DNA of 32,725 bases from CAZYXZ01 sp964651395. GTDB taxonomy: Bacteria; Actinomycetota; Actinomycetes; BP-191. Below are positions 7,626-15,102 of the stretch, one piece after another. A program made the translations under genes and the position numbers. Under the pieces are notes generated by a model. The model was not told the origin of the DNA. It saw nothing but the letters and a program-made list of their open reading frames with translations, and ran no database searches. Numbering within the stretch: the first letter of the stretch is position 1; every line of letters starts with the position of its first letter. Location: contig CAZYXZ010000034.1 of the NCBI GenBank assembly GCA_964651395.1, positions 1-32,725 of the forward strand, read 5' to 3'.

Positions 7626-8450
7626 ATGAGCACCCTCTACGGCGGGCTCGCCGACAAGCGCGTAACAGTGCTGGACCTCCAGCAGGCGAAGGCGCGCGGC
7701 GAGCGCTGGCCCATGATCACGGCGTACGACGCGCTGACCGCCGGCGTGCTCGACCAGGCCGGCATCCCGGTCCTGCTGGTCGGCGACTCCGCTGCGATGC
7801 TCGTGTACGGCCACGACACGACCCTGCCGGTCACGATGGACGAGATGGTGCCGCTGGTGCGCGCGGTCACGCGGGCGACCCGGCGGGCGCTCGTCGTCGG
7901 CGACCTGCCGTTCGGCTCCTACCAGGCCGGCCCGAGCCAGGCTCTGGACAGCGCGGCCCGGTTCGTGAAGGAGGGCCGCGCACAGGCGGTCAAGCTCGAG
8001 GGCGGCGAGCGGGTGCTGCCGCAGGTCGAGGCGATCGCCGCGGCCGGCGTACCGGTCATGGCGCACCTCGGGCTGACGCCGCAGAGCGTGAACGCGTTCG
8101 GCGGGTTCCGCGTGCAGGGGCGGGGCGAGGCGGGCGAGCGGCTGCTGGCCGACGCCAAGTCGCTCCAGGAGGCCGGCGCCTTCGCGGTCGTGCTCGAGTG
8201 CGTCCCGGCCGAGCTGGCCGCCCGGGTGACTACCGCGCTGGCCATCCCGACGGTCGGCATCGGCGCGGGCCCGGGCTGCGACGCCCAGGTCCTCGTCTGG
8301 CAGGACCTCATGGGGCTGACCCCGGAACCCGGACCGCGCTTCGTGAAGCGCTACGCCGACCTGCGCGGAATGCTCACGAAAGCCGCCCAGGAATTCGCGA
8401 CCGAGGTCGGCGACGGCGTGTATCCGGGACCGGAGCACGAATACCACTAG
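7626..8450 (+). CDS. panB: 3-methyl-2-oxobutanoate hydroxymethyltransferase (ketopantoate hydroxymethyltransferase)
   Basis: PanB catalyses the first committed step of pantothenate and CoA synthesis, transferring a hydroxymethyl group from 5,10-methylene-tetrahydrofolate to alpha-ketoisovalerate. The 274-residue length is standard. Signatures seen are the opening WPMITAYDALTAGVLDQAG, the metal-binding VGDSAAMLVYGHDTTLPVTMDEM at about 53-75, DLPFGSY, KLEGGE, MAHLGLTPQSVNAFGGF, the catalytic Glu in VVLECVPAEL, and TVGIGAGPGCDAQVLVWQD near the C-terminus. A GAAAGG sequence lies about 12 nt before the ATG. It follows nadE by 142 bp, so it may have its own promoter, and it converges on npdG with only 9 bp between stop codons. 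panB close to glnA2 is also the arrangement I recall in M. tuberculosis. Confidence 0.96.
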   Translation: MSTLYGGLADKRVTVLDLQQAKARGERWPMITAYDALTAGVLDQAGIPVLLVGDSAAMLVYGHDTTLPVTMDEMVPLVRAVTRATRRALVVGDLPFGSYQAGPSQALDSAARFVKEGRAQAVKLEGGERVLPQVEAIAAAGVPVMAHLGLTPQSVNAFGGFRVQGRGEAGERLLADAKSLQEAGAFAVVLECVPAELAARVTTALAIPTVGIGAGPGCDAQVLVWQDLMGLTPEPGPRFVKRYADLRGMLTKAAQEFATEVGDGVYPGPEHEYH

Positions 8451-8459
8451 GCGCAATTC

Positions 8460-9125
8460 TCAAATGCCGGTGATGCGAACTCCGGAATGCGTCTTGTAGA
8501 TGCGGTTGATCGCGATGAGAACGGTGGTCAGCGCCTCCAGCTGACGGGAAAGCCGCAACGGCCCCGCGTCGATTCCCCGCATTCCACGGATCTCGCCGGC
8601 CAGGGCGATGACCAGCTCTTTCGCCGCCGCGTCGTCACCGCAGACGAGGACGTCGGTGCTGACGCTGGTGTTGGTGCCGAGCAGCCGGCGCGCGGACACG
8701 TCGTGGAACGCCGAGACGACCCGGCTGCCCGGCAGGACCGCGGCGGCCTGCTCCCCCGCGCTGCCCTCCGGCACCTCGATCGGCACCGCGCCGGCCTTGT
8801 CGAAGGCCATGGGGTTCACGCAGTCCACCACCACCTTGCCGTCCAGCGACGGGGCCAGGGCGGCGAGCAGCTCGCGGTGCCCGTCGTAGGGGACGGCCAC
8901 GACGACCACCTGGCAGCCGGCGGCGGCCTCCTCGTTGGACGCGCCGGTCAGGTCGAGGGTGCTGCGCGGGCGCAGGGCGTGCAGCTCGGCCGCGGCGTCC
9001 GCCGCCCGGGCCGCGTCGCGGGAACCGAGGACCACCCGGTGCCCGGCGACCGCGAAGCGCAGCCCCAGGCCCTTGCCCAGCGGACCGGTGCCGCCCAGGA
9101 CGGCGACGGACTGCGGCGCTGTCAT
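8460..9125 (-). CDS. npdG: NADPH-dependent F420 reductase (F420:NADP oxidoreductase)
   Basis: The 221-residue protein would transfer hydride between NADPH and coenzyme F420, supplying F420H2 to F420-dependent oxidoreductases. It starts with a Rossmann fold, VAVLGGTGPLGKGLGLRF (residues 7-24), followed by the NADP-phosphate-binding GSRD. DCVNPMAF, SAFHDVSARRL and DVLVCGDD are typical of the NpdG/Fno family, as is the short helical C-terminus with ALTTVLIAINRIYK. Its ATG lies inside the stop of the upstream cbiX-like gene (ATGA overlap, 9122-9125), so the two are translationally coupled. The presence of this gene implies that the host makes F420. Confidence 0.92.
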   Translation of the reverse strand: MTAPQSVAVLGGTGPLGKGLGLRFAVAGHRVVLGSRDAARAADAAAELHALRPRSTLDLTGASNEEAAAGCQVVVVAVPYDGHRELLAALAPSLDGKVVVDCVNPMAFDKAGAVPIEVPEGSAGEQAAAVLPGSRVVSAFHDVSARRLLGTNTSVSTDVLVCGDDAAAKELVIALAGEIRGMRGIDAGPLRLSRQLEALTTVLIAINRIYKTHSGVRITGI

Positions 9126-9565
9126 TCCGGCGCCGCCACGTCGGGCCCGGAGCCGGTGGCGACGCCGGTTGTGGCGCCGGTCGCGGCCACGCGGTCGAGG
9201 ACCAGGTCGACCAGCCGGTCGTCCAGGCTCAGCGGCTCGGTCATCGTCCAGCCCACCTCCGGGTGCGTGGCCTGCGCCGCGGCGCGCGCGGCGGGGATGT
9301 CGGTGGTGCTGTGGTTGCCGGGGTAGAGAAAGTATGGATGGACCACAATGTGGTCGCAGCCGTCGGCGACCAGCGCGGCGTACCCCTCCCCGACAGTCGG
9401 CGACTCCAGCTCCAGGTACGCCGGCCGTACGGCGTGCACCGCCCGGGCCCGCCGGGCCACCGCCGCGGCCAGCTCGCGCAGCACCGCGTTGGCCTCCGGC
9501 CGGCGCGAGCCGTGGCCCACCACGAGCAGGCCGAGCCGCTGCGCGCGGGCCGGGTCGGGGGTCAT
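9122..9565 (-). CDS. CbiX/SirB-type single-domain chelatase
   Basis: The 147-residue protein matches the small CbiX(S)/SirB class II chelatases, which insert cobalt, iron or nickel into sirohydrochlorin. It has the N-terminal GHGSRRPEAN with the metal-binding His (H19), AYLELESPTVGEGYAAL, and the second His in HIVVHPYFLYPGNHSTTDIP. Single-domain forms of this size are thought to work as homodimers, with longer ones being internal duplications. The last 20 residues are Ala/Gly/Thr-rich. An AGGAGA site sits about 11 nt upstream of the ATG. It overlaps npdG by 4 nt. Whether it serves cobalamin, siroheme or a cofactor linked to the F420 context cannot be told from sequence, so no gene symbol is given. 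Confidence 0.82.
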   Translation of the reverse strand: MTPDPARAQRLGLLVVGHGSRRPEANAVLRELAAAVARRARAVHAVRPAYLELESPTVGEGYAALVADGCDHIVVHPYFLYPGNHSTTDIPAARAAAQATHPEVGWTMTEPLSLDDRLVDLVLDRVAATGATTGVATGSGPDVAAPE

Positions 9566-9711
9566 GCGGTCATCTTCTCCTGATCGTGAGAAACCGGCTT
9601 CTCGGGACGAATCCCCGGGCTAAGTTTGCGGACAACAGGGCAGGAGTGGTTCGCAGCACGGCGAACACTCGCAACATCAGCCGGGAACCACGAGGTGCGG
9701 GCGGAGGTCCA

Positions 9712-10605
9712 GTGCGCGCGCGACGCAACCCCAGCGGCGACGAGCGGATCGCCGATCTCGCTCGCGACGCCGGCGTTCCCGTCTCCGACGTCCTGCGCGA
9801 GGTTGCCGACTTCCGGCTCGCCCTCGAGACCGACATGATCATCGCCGCCGCGGCGGTCGACGCCGAGCAGAACGAGCTCGTCGGCGACATGGTCGACGGC
9901 AACATCGCCGAGCTGGCCTCCTTCCAGGACCGCGTCCTCGACCGGCTGGCCGACGCGGCGGTCGCCGACGCGCGCTCTCACGAGTCGCGCACGCGCAGCC
10001 TCCGCGTCCGCCTCGTCACCGCCGCCGCACTCGTCCTCGGGCTGGTCGGCGGCGGCACGCTCATGCAGACCGGCCGCGACTCGCTCTCGACCGTGTCCGC
10101 GCAGAACGTCGCGCTGGCCAACGCCGACCGCCAGCTCGGCGTGCTGGCACAGCACATCGCCTCGGCCGCCAGCTCGCCGGCCGGTGCCGTCGAAGCGGCG
10201 AAGGACCTGCACGCGACGATCCAGGACCTCATGAACAGCGAGGCCTCCGACGACCCCGTCGTCGCGACGAAGCTGGCCAACCTGCTGCTCGCCGAACAGG
10301 CCCTGGTCGGCAAGCACTCCGAGCTCAGCGGCGTACTGCGCGCGTCGCGCGTCCTGCTGCGCCGGCTCAAGCCCGCACTGCCGCCGAACGTCGCGCAGAC
10401 CGTGGCGCCGTTCGTCGACGCCCCCTCGCAGCGACCCGCGCCGGACAAGAGCGCCGCGCCGTCGCCCGCGCCCTCGAAGACCACGAAGCCGTCGCCGAAG
10501 CCGAGCCCGAAGCCGAGCCCGGCCCCGTCGAAGTCGCCGAGCTCGTCGCCGTCGTCGTCGCAGGAGCCCACGGGCGGCGGCCTGCCGACCGGCGGACCTA
10601 TCTAG
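9712..10605 (+). CDS. Single-pass membrane protein of unknown function with Pro/Ser/Lys tail
   Basis: I do not recognise a family. The 297-residue product has a cytosolic, helical, acidic N-terminal part (about 1-90) that begins with an HTH-like stretch, IADLARDAGVPVSDVL. A basic flank (RTRSLRVR) and one membrane segment at about 101-118 follow. The predicted outer region (about 120-225) is helical, and the last 60 residues are low-complexity Pro/Ser/Lys repeats such as KPSPKPSPKPSP that could span the cell wall. This layout recalls anti-sigma-factor-like membrane proteins, but no zinc-binding HxxxCxxC motif is seen. The GTG at 9712 is chosen because GGAGG (9703-9707) is 4 nt upstream. It diverges from cbiX across 146 bp and converges on the Fur-family gene, overlapping its 3' end by 4 nt. 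Confidence 0.8.
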   Translation: MRARRNPSGDERIADLARDAGVPVSDVLREVADFRLALETDMIIAAAAVDAEQNELVGDMVDGNIAELASFQDRVLDRLADAAVADARSHESRTRSLRVRLVTAAALVLGLVGGGTLMQTGRDSLSTVSAQNVALANADRQLGVLAQHIASAASSPAGAVEAAKDLHATIQDLMNSEASDDPVVATKLANLLLAEQALVGKHSELSGVLRASRVLLRRLKPALPPNVAQTVAPFVDAPSQRPAPDKSAAPSPAPSKTTKPSPKPSPKPSPAPSKSPSSSPSSSQEPTGGGLPTGGPI

Positions 10606-11039
10606 TCCTGCTTCGCAGCGCAGTCGCGGCACCGGCCGCCGACCGCGAAGTGCCCGGGGTCCAGCTCGAAGCCGAACTCGCCGCGCAGTCGCCGGGCCAG
10701 GTCGTCGAACACCGCTGAGGCGATCTCCTCGACGCGTCCGCAGGAGTCGCAGACCAGGTGCCGGTGCGTCTCGTCCTCGACGAGGTGGTAGACCGCCGGG
10801 CCGTGTCCGAGATGCACGTGCTCGACGACCCCCGCGCCCTCGAGGTCCTCCAGGCAGCGGTAGACCGTGGACAGGTGCACGTCGGGATGCTCGGCCTGCA
10901 CGCGGGTGGCCAGCTCCTCCGCGGTGACATGGTCCGCGGCCGCCAGCAGCTGCCGGATGATCAGCCGCCGGGGCGTCGTCGCCCGGCCGCCCCGCTCGCG
11001 CAGCAGCGCCAGGATCCGCTCGAGCCGGTCGTCCGCCAC
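10602..11039 (-). CDS. zur: Fur-family metalloregulator, probably Zur
   Basis: The 145-residue repressor has a winged-helix domain (about 1-80, with the recognition helix around HLSTVYRCLEDLEGAGVV) and a C-terminal dimerisation and metal-sensing domain. HRHLVCDSCGRV (C97, C100) and CRDC (C137, C140) form a structural zinc site. Its position 75 bp from a divergent zinc-type ABC importer makes Zur more likely than Fur or PerR; that is context, not proof. The GTG at 11039 is chosen because TACCGT lies 6 nt upstream, giving a leaderless transcript; an in-frame GTG at 11057 would add six residues but has no signal. Zur proteins shut off zinc uptake when zinc is plentiful, so the shared intergenic region should hold the operator. 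Confidence 0.87.
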   Translation of the reverse strand: MADDRLERILALLRERGGRATTPRRLIIRQLLAAADHVTAEELATRVQAEHPDVHLSTVYRCLEDLEGAGVVEHVHLGHGPAVYHLVEDETHRHLVCDSCGRVEEIASAVFDDLARRLRGEFGFELDPGHFAVGGRCRDCAAKQD

Positions 11040-11045
11040 GCGCGC

Positions 11046-11051
11046 ACGGTA
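11046..11051 (-). promoter_or_regulatory. Candidate -10 box for the Fur-family gene (leaderless)
   Basis: TACCGT on the minus strand is separated by GCGCGC from the GTG at 11039. It decides between the two in-frame starts, 11039 and 11057. Confidence 0.5.
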
Positions 11052-11088
11052 GCGCACGACGCGGGCTTATCGCTTCCAGGTCGCAACA

Positions 11089-11098
11089 ACCTGCAGGT
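11089..11098. promoter_or_regulatory. Palindrome in the zur-znuA intergenic region, candidate operator
   Basis: ACCTGCAGGT is a perfect 10-bp palindrome between the two divergent genes. It ends 5 nt before a TACGGT -10-like box for the znuA gene (11104-11109). It does not resemble the Zur consensus I know from actinobacteria (TGAAAATGATTTTCA-like), so the binding protein is uncertain. Confidence 0.35.
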
Positions 11099-11103
11099 CG
11101 GGT

Positions 11104-11109
11104 TACGGT
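11104..11109 (+). promoter_or_regulatory. Candidate -10 box for the zinc importer operon
   Basis: TACGGT lies 5 nt before the GTG at 11115. Only GTGAGG, a weak Shine-Dalgarno at best, is available in that space, so a leaderless or near-leaderless mRNA is likely. Confidence 0.4.
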
Positions 11110-11114
11110 GAGGC

Positions 11115-12113
11115 GTGCTCCCCGTCAAGGTCGTCCCCGGTCTCCTGGCCGCGGCGTGGCTGTGCGCCGGCTGCTCCACGGGCGCCGCCTCGCCGGCCGA
11201 CGACCGGCTCCGGGTCGTGACGACGGTCGCACCGATCACGAGCATCGCGGCCGAGGTGGTCGGCGGCCTCGCCGACGTGACCGGTCTCGTGCCGGAAGGC
11301 ACGAACTCGCACACGTTCGAGCCACCGCCGAGCGCTGCCCGCGCGCTGAGCCGCGCGGACGTCGTCCTCGTGAACGGGCTCGGTCTCGAGGAGCCGATCG
11401 CGGACCTCGCGCGCGACAACCTGCGCGACGGCGCCGAGCTGGTCTCCCTCGGCGAGCGCACCATCACGCCCGCGGACTACCTCTACGACTTCTCCTTCCC
11501 CGAGGACGGCGGACAGCCCAACCCGCACCTGTGGACCAGCCCGCCCCTGGCGCTGCGCTACGCCGAGGTCATCGCCGACGTCGCCGTACGCCGCGACCCC
11601 GCCCACGCCGACGGCTACCGCGCGAACCTCGCCGCGTTCGCGGCGCGCGTGCGAGCGCTCGACACCGCCATGAGGACGGCGACCGCGACCGTGCCGCCGC
11701 GCCACCGCGCGCTGCTGACCTACCACGACGCGTACGCGTACTTCGCGCGGCACTACGGCTGGCGCGTCGTCGGCGCGATCCAGCCGAGCTCGTTCGAGGA
11801 GCCGAGCCCGCGCGACGTCGCGGCGCTGATCCGGCAGGTGCGCGACGAGGGCCTGCCGGCCATCTTCGGCAGCGAGGTGTTCCCGAGCCCGGTGCTCGCG
11901 CAGATCGGTCGTGAGGCGAAGGTGAGCTACGTCGACGTCCTGCGCGACGACGACCTGCCGGGGCGACCGGGCGACCCCGACCATTCCTGGCTTGGCCTGA
12001 TGCGCTTCGACTTCGTGACGATGGTCTCGAGCCTCGGCGGCGACCCGCAGGCGCTGCGCGCCCTCGGCGACCTCTCGGAACCCGCCCGCGCGGGGGTGAG
12101 CTACCCGCAGTGA
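11115..12113 (+). CDS. znuA: Zinc ABC transporter substrate-binding lipoprotein, ZnuA-like
   Basis: The 332-residue cluster A-I (TroA/ZnuA) protein would capture metal outside the membrane. A short signal ends in LCAGC, with C20 the probable lipidated residue; Cys at -3 is unusual for a lipobox. Metal ligands visible are H66 (NSHTFEPP), H138 (NPHLWTSP), H204 (TYHDAYAYF) and an Asp in YVDVLRDD (about 273-277). His as third ligand is typical of zinc binders; manganese binders usually have Glu. No long His-rich loop is present between the first two ligands, as in some actinobacterial zinc binders. Its stop codon overlaps the ATPase start (GTGA, 12110-12113), and the Fur-family gene diverges from it, both supporting zinc. 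Confidence 0.88.
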   Translation: MLPVKVVPGLLAAAWLCAGCSTGAASPADDRLRVVTTVAPITSIAAEVVGGLADVTGLVPEGTNSHTFEPPPSAARALSRADVVLVNGLGLEEPIADLARDNLRDGAELVSLGERTITPADYLYDFSFPEDGGQPNPHLWTSPPLALRYAEVIADVAVRRDPAHADGYRANLAAFAARVRALDTAMRTATATVPPRHRALLTYHDAYAYFARHYGWRVVGAIQPSSFEEPSPRDVAALIRQVRDEGLPAIFGSEVFPSPVLAQIGREAKVSYVDVLRDDDLPGRPGDPDHSWLGLMRFDFVTMVSSLGGDPQALRALGDLSEPARAGVSYPQ

Positions 12114-12883
12114 CCGACGACCTGATCCGCCTCGACGACGTCACCTGCCGGTACGACGGACCGGACGTGCTGCGGGCCGCATCGCTGGCGATCGGCCGGG
12201 GTGGGTTCATCGGCGTGGTCGGTCCGTCCGGCTCGGGCAAGACGACGCTGCTGCGCGTCGTGCTCGGCACGCAGCGCCCGTCGGAGGGCGATGTGTGGCG
12301 GCGGCCCGGACTGCGTGTGGGCTACGTCCCGCAGGTGGAGACGGTGAACTGGAGCTTCCCGGTGACCGTCGCCGAGACCGTCCTCATGGCCCGCACCGGG
12401 TCGCGACGCCGGCCGTGGGCGAGCGCCGAGGAGCGCCGCGCAGCCGCCGACGTGCTCGAGCGGCTGGGCATCGCCGAGCTGGCCGGGCGCCACATCCGCG
12501 AGCTGTCCGGCGGGCAGCAGCAGCGCGTCTTCGTGGCGCGCGCGCTGCTCGGCGAGCCCGAGCTGCTGCTCATGGACGAGCCGACATCCGGTGTGGACTT
12601 CCGCACGCGCCACGACGTGCTGCACCTGCTCGGCGACCTCAACGACAGCGGCCTGGCGATCCTGCTGACGACGCACGACATCAACGGCGTGGCCGCGCAC
12701 CTGCCGTCGATCGTCTGCCTGAACACCTCTGTCGTCGCCGCCGGCAGCCCCCGTGACGTGCTGACCCCCGAGGTGCTCGAGGCGACGTACGGCGCGCCGA
12801 TGGACGTCCTCGAGCACGGTGGCCTGCGCGTCGTCGTCGACGCCGAGGACAACGTGCGGCGCCTGAGGAAGAGCGCGTCATGA
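12110..12883 (+). CDS. znuC: Zinc ABC transporter ATP-binding protein, ZnuC-like
   Basis: The 257-residue ATPase drives the importer from the cytosolic face. It has Walker A GPSGSGKT (38-45), the Q-loop in GYVPQVETVNW, the ABC signature LSGGQQQR (132-139), Walker B LLLMDEP (152-158) and the switch His in LLTTHD (H189). The Q-loop region (VNWSFPVTV) is characteristic of the metal ABC family that includes MntA and ZnuC. It begins with GTG inside the substrate-binding gene's stop, and 13 bp separate it from the permease, so the three genes form one operon. Confidence 0.92.
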   Translation: MTDDLIRLDDVTCRYDGPDVLRAASLAIGRGGFIGVVGPSGSGKTTLLRVVLGTQRPSEGDVWRRPGLRVGYVPQVETVNWSFPVTVAETVLMARTGSRRRPWASAEERRAAADVLERLGIAELAGRHIRELSGGQQQRVFVARALLGEPELLLMDEPTSGVDFRTRHDVLHLLGDLNDSGLAILLTTHDINGVAAHLPSIVCLNTSVVAAGSPRDVLTPEVLEATYGAPMDVLEHGGLRVVVDAEDNVRRLRKSAS

Positions 12884-12896
12884 GACGGGGCGGAAC

Positions 12897-13739
12897 ATGA
12901 CGGCCTTTCTCGAGCCGTTCCAGTTCGAGTTCTTCCGGCACGGGCTCGCGGTCGCCACCCTGGCCGGCGCGCTCTGCGGTCTGATCGGCGTCTACGTGAC
13001 GCTGCGCGGCATGAGCTACATCGGGCACGGCCTGTCGCACGCCATCTTCGGCGGGGCCGCGGCGAGCGCCGTGCTCTCGGTGAACTTCTACGTCGGCGCC
13101 GGCGTCTGGGGCCTGGCCAGCGCACTGCTCATCGGCGGCGTGACCCGGCGCCGTGTCATCGGCGCCGACGCCGCGATCGGCGTCATCACGACGGCGTCGT
13201 TCGCCCTCGGCCTGGTGCTGCTCAACCGCTTCGGCTCGGCCGGCAAGAGCATCGACGCCGTGCTGTTCGGCAGCATCCTCGGCGTCTCGCGTACCGACCT
13301 GCTCGTGGTCGCCGGCGTCACCTTCGTCACCGTGCTGGTCGTGGCCGCCTACTACCGGCCGCTGCTGTTCACGACGTTCGACCCCGAGGTCGCCGAGGCG
13401 TCCGGCATCAAGACCGCGCGGGTCGACGCGCTGCTCATGCTCATGCTGGCGGTGGCGATCCTCGTGACGATGAAGGTGATCGGGGTGATCCTCATCGCCG
13501 CGATCCTGGTCATCCCGCCGGTGATCGCGCGGATGCTGACCGACAGCTTCGCGCGGATGCTCTGGCTGTCCAGTGCGATCGGCGCCGGCTGCGGGTTCGT
13601 CGGGATGGTGCTCAGCTACCACCTCGACGTGTCGTCGGGTGCGGCCATCGTGCTGGTCGGCGCGACCCTGTTCGGGCTGGTCTTCGCCGTGACCGGTCGT
13701 CGCGGCAGGGCCCGCGTCCCGGCCGCCGCGGGAGCATGA
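12897..13739 (+). CDS. znuB: Metal ABC transporter permease, ZnuB-like
   Basis: The 280-residue ABC-3 family permease has about eight hydrophobic segments. Family signatures are QFEFFRHGLAVATLAGALCGLIGVYVTLRGMSYIGHGLSHAIFGG near the start and the cytoplasmic coupling region LLFTTFDPEVAEASGIKTARVDALLM at about 155-180. It forms the membrane channel of the zinc importer with the two genes just upstream. ATG 12897 follows the ATPase stop by 13 bp with a purine-rich GACGGGGCGG as ribosome site. The C-terminal tail is basic (GRRGRARV). Confidence 0.93.
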   Translation: MTAFLEPFQFEFFRHGLAVATLAGALCGLIGVYVTLRGMSYIGHGLSHAIFGGAAASAVLSVNFYVGAGVWGLASALLIGGVTRRRVIGADAAIGVITTASFALGLVLLNRFGSAGKSIDAVLFGSILGVSRTDLLVVAGVTFVTVLVVAAYYRPLLFTTFDPEVAEASGIKTARVDALLMLMLAVAILVTMKVIGVILIAAILVIPPVIARMLTDSFARMLWLSSAIGAGCGFVGMVLSYHLDVSSGAAIVLVGATLFGLVFAVTGRRGRARVPAAAGA

Positions 13740-13757
13740 TGGGGGCGTGATGACGGC

Positions 13758-14366
13758 GTGAACCCCGACCAGGTCGCGCTCTACCGCGCGATATTCGAGG
13801 GCACGCGTCTCGACGACGACGTCATGGACTTCTCCGCGGCACTCGGCGCCGCGCCGCAGGAACCCGGCGGGCTGCTCCTGGTGGGGACGCCCGAGGACGA
13901 GCCGTGGCACTTCGCCGCGCACCTCACCGACGAGGCGGAGTGGGCCGAGCGGCCGGAGATGTCGCCGCTGCTCGTGCGCTGGTCGGTCCCGGACGGCGCG
14001 CCGCCGCACCTGGCCATCGGCATGGAACGGCTCGAGGACGTGCGCAAGCGCGAGACGCTCCTCGTCGTCGCGCCGACGGCGACACCCGAACGGCTGCTGG
14101 ACCGCCTCGACGACGCCCGGCGTACCGGAGCGCTCGTCATGGCCATCGAGTCCGGCGACACCGACCTGCGCGGCATCGCCAACGAGTCGCTCACCGTGCC
14201 GCAGCAGGACGGCACGCCGTTCCTCGACGTCGTGCAGCACGTCGTGAGCCAGACCGCGCCGACGCTGCGCAGCCGACGTCAGCGGTCGATGCGCACGCGG
14301 CTCGGCATCCTCCTCGACCGGCTGCAGGGCAGCGCCGAGCAGCGCCCCCCCATGGGCTGGCGCTAG
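13758..14366 (+). CDS. Conserved actinobacterial protein of unknown function
   Basis: The 202-residue soluble protein starts with GTG 18 bp after the permease and may be the last gene of the zinc operon. It has no signal peptide or membrane segment. A central part (about 85-145) alternates beta strands and helices: a hydrophobic strand (TLLVVAP), a helix (ERLLDRLDDARRTGA), a second strand (LVMAIESGD) and a later short segment (LTVP). That resembles a nucleotide- or sugar-phosphate-binding SIS-like fold, but I cannot show active residues. Residues 165-190 are strongly basic (LRSRRQRSMRTRLG). I recall similar unannotated proteins in Streptomyces but cannot name a family. A link to zinc is suggested only by position. 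Confidence 0.8.
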   Translation: MNPDQVALYRAIFEGTRLDDDVMDFSAALGAAPQEPGGLLLVGTPEDEPWHFAAHLTDEAEWAERPEMSPLLVRWSVPDGAPPHLAIGMERLEDVRKRETLLVVAPTATPERLLDRLDDARRTGALVMAIESGDTDLRGIANESLTVPQQDGTPFLDVVQHVVSQTAPTLRSRRQRSMRTRLGILLDRLQGSAEQRPPMGWR

Positions 14367-14374
14367 ACCGACAC

Positions 14375-14923
14375 CTAGTGGCGACGCCGCAGCGCGCGTC
14401 CCCCGAAGACGAGCAGTGCCGCAAGTGCCGCAAGGCCGATGACCCAGATCACCACTGCCACCGCCCCGTTGCTGTCGGTGATGACGTCATCCCCGCCGAC
14501 CGGTCCCGAGGGATCGGTCGTCTGGGGGGCCGACGAGGCAGTGAAGCGGAAGTGGCGCACGACATCAGGGGGCTCGTGGCCCTGGTCGGCCTTGTAGCGG
14601 ACGCGCAGCTCGTGCGCGCCCGTGACGAGCACCCGGACCGGGACCTCCCGGCTCTCCCCCGACGCGACGCGGAAGTCGAGGAAGAGCGACTTCGGGTCCG
14701 GGCTGCCGGTCGTGTCGATCGGCTGGCCGTTCAGGAAGAGGCGGAAGTCGGCCGGACTGGTGCCGCCGACCGCGCGGATCTCGACCGTGAGGCGCGAGCT
14801 CGTGATGGTCGCCCCCTCGGCGGGCGCGACGATCTCCACCCGGGCCGGGGTGTGCGCCGCTGCCGGGCTGCCGAGCGCGATCCCGGCGAGGAGGACGAGC
14901 AGTACGGACTTCCGCCGGGGCAT
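14375..14923 (-). CDS. Secreted, membrane-anchored Ig-like protein, CopC-like N-terminus
   Basis: The 182-residue product has a signal peptide (1-23) whose best cleavage (PAAA|H24) would leave His as the first mature residue. The mature region (about 24-130) is predicted all-beta (VEIVAPAEGATI, RLTVEIRAVGG, FRLFLNGQPI, HELRVRYKA) like an Ig-like or CopC fold. A membrane helix at about 152-172 and a basic tail (RALRRRH) follow. An N-terminal His is a hallmark of copper-binding CopC proteins, but I cannot align the other ligands, so copper binding is speculation. The gene converges on the one at 13758 with 8 bp between stops and diverges from the small ORF at 14959. Confidence 0.78.
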   Translation of the reverse strand: MPRRKSVLLVLLAGIALGSPAAAHTPARVEIVAPAEGATITSSRLTVEIRAVGGTSPADFRLFLNGQPIDTTGSPDPKSLFLDFRVASGESREVPVRVLVTGAHELRVRYKADQGHEPPDVVRHFRFTASSAPQTTDPSGPVGGDDVITDSNGAVAVVIWVIGLAALAALLVFGGRALRRRH

Positions 14924-14958
14924 GTCAGCGATCGTCGCACAGGCATGATGAGCGCCTG

Positions 14959-15102
14959 ATGAACACCCTCCTGGCGCACGGCGGCGGCATCCCGGAGACG
15001 CTGTCGGTCCTCGTGCCGCTGGGCATCGCCGTGCTGCTGCTGCGCGCGGGACGCAAGCCCCCGGAGGACGAACCCGTCGAGGGCGACGACGTCAGCAGCT
15101 GA
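14959..15102 (+). CDS. 47-residue single-pass membrane peptide
   Basis: ATG 14959 opens a 48-codon frame ending in TGA at 15100. The peptide has a short N-terminus (MNTLLAHGGG), one hydrophobic helix (about 12-29, LSVLVPLGIAVLLLRAG) and an acidic C-terminal tail rich in Glu and Asp. Basic residues flank the inner side (RAGRK), predicting a cytosolic C-terminus. It fills the gap between the divergent Ig-like gene (35 bp away) and the convergent gene ending at 15092, whose 3' end it overlaps by 11 nt. No family is recognised. Upstream signals are weak, but the hydrophobic-then-charged layout is that of a real small membrane protein. Confidence 0.6.
   Translation: MNTLLAHGGGIPETLSVLVPLGIAVLLLRAGRKPPEDEPVEGDDVSS

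Noticed and set aside
11040..11114. Canonical Zur box
   Set aside because: No TGAAAATNATTTTCA-like sequence is present; only a GC-richer palindrome.
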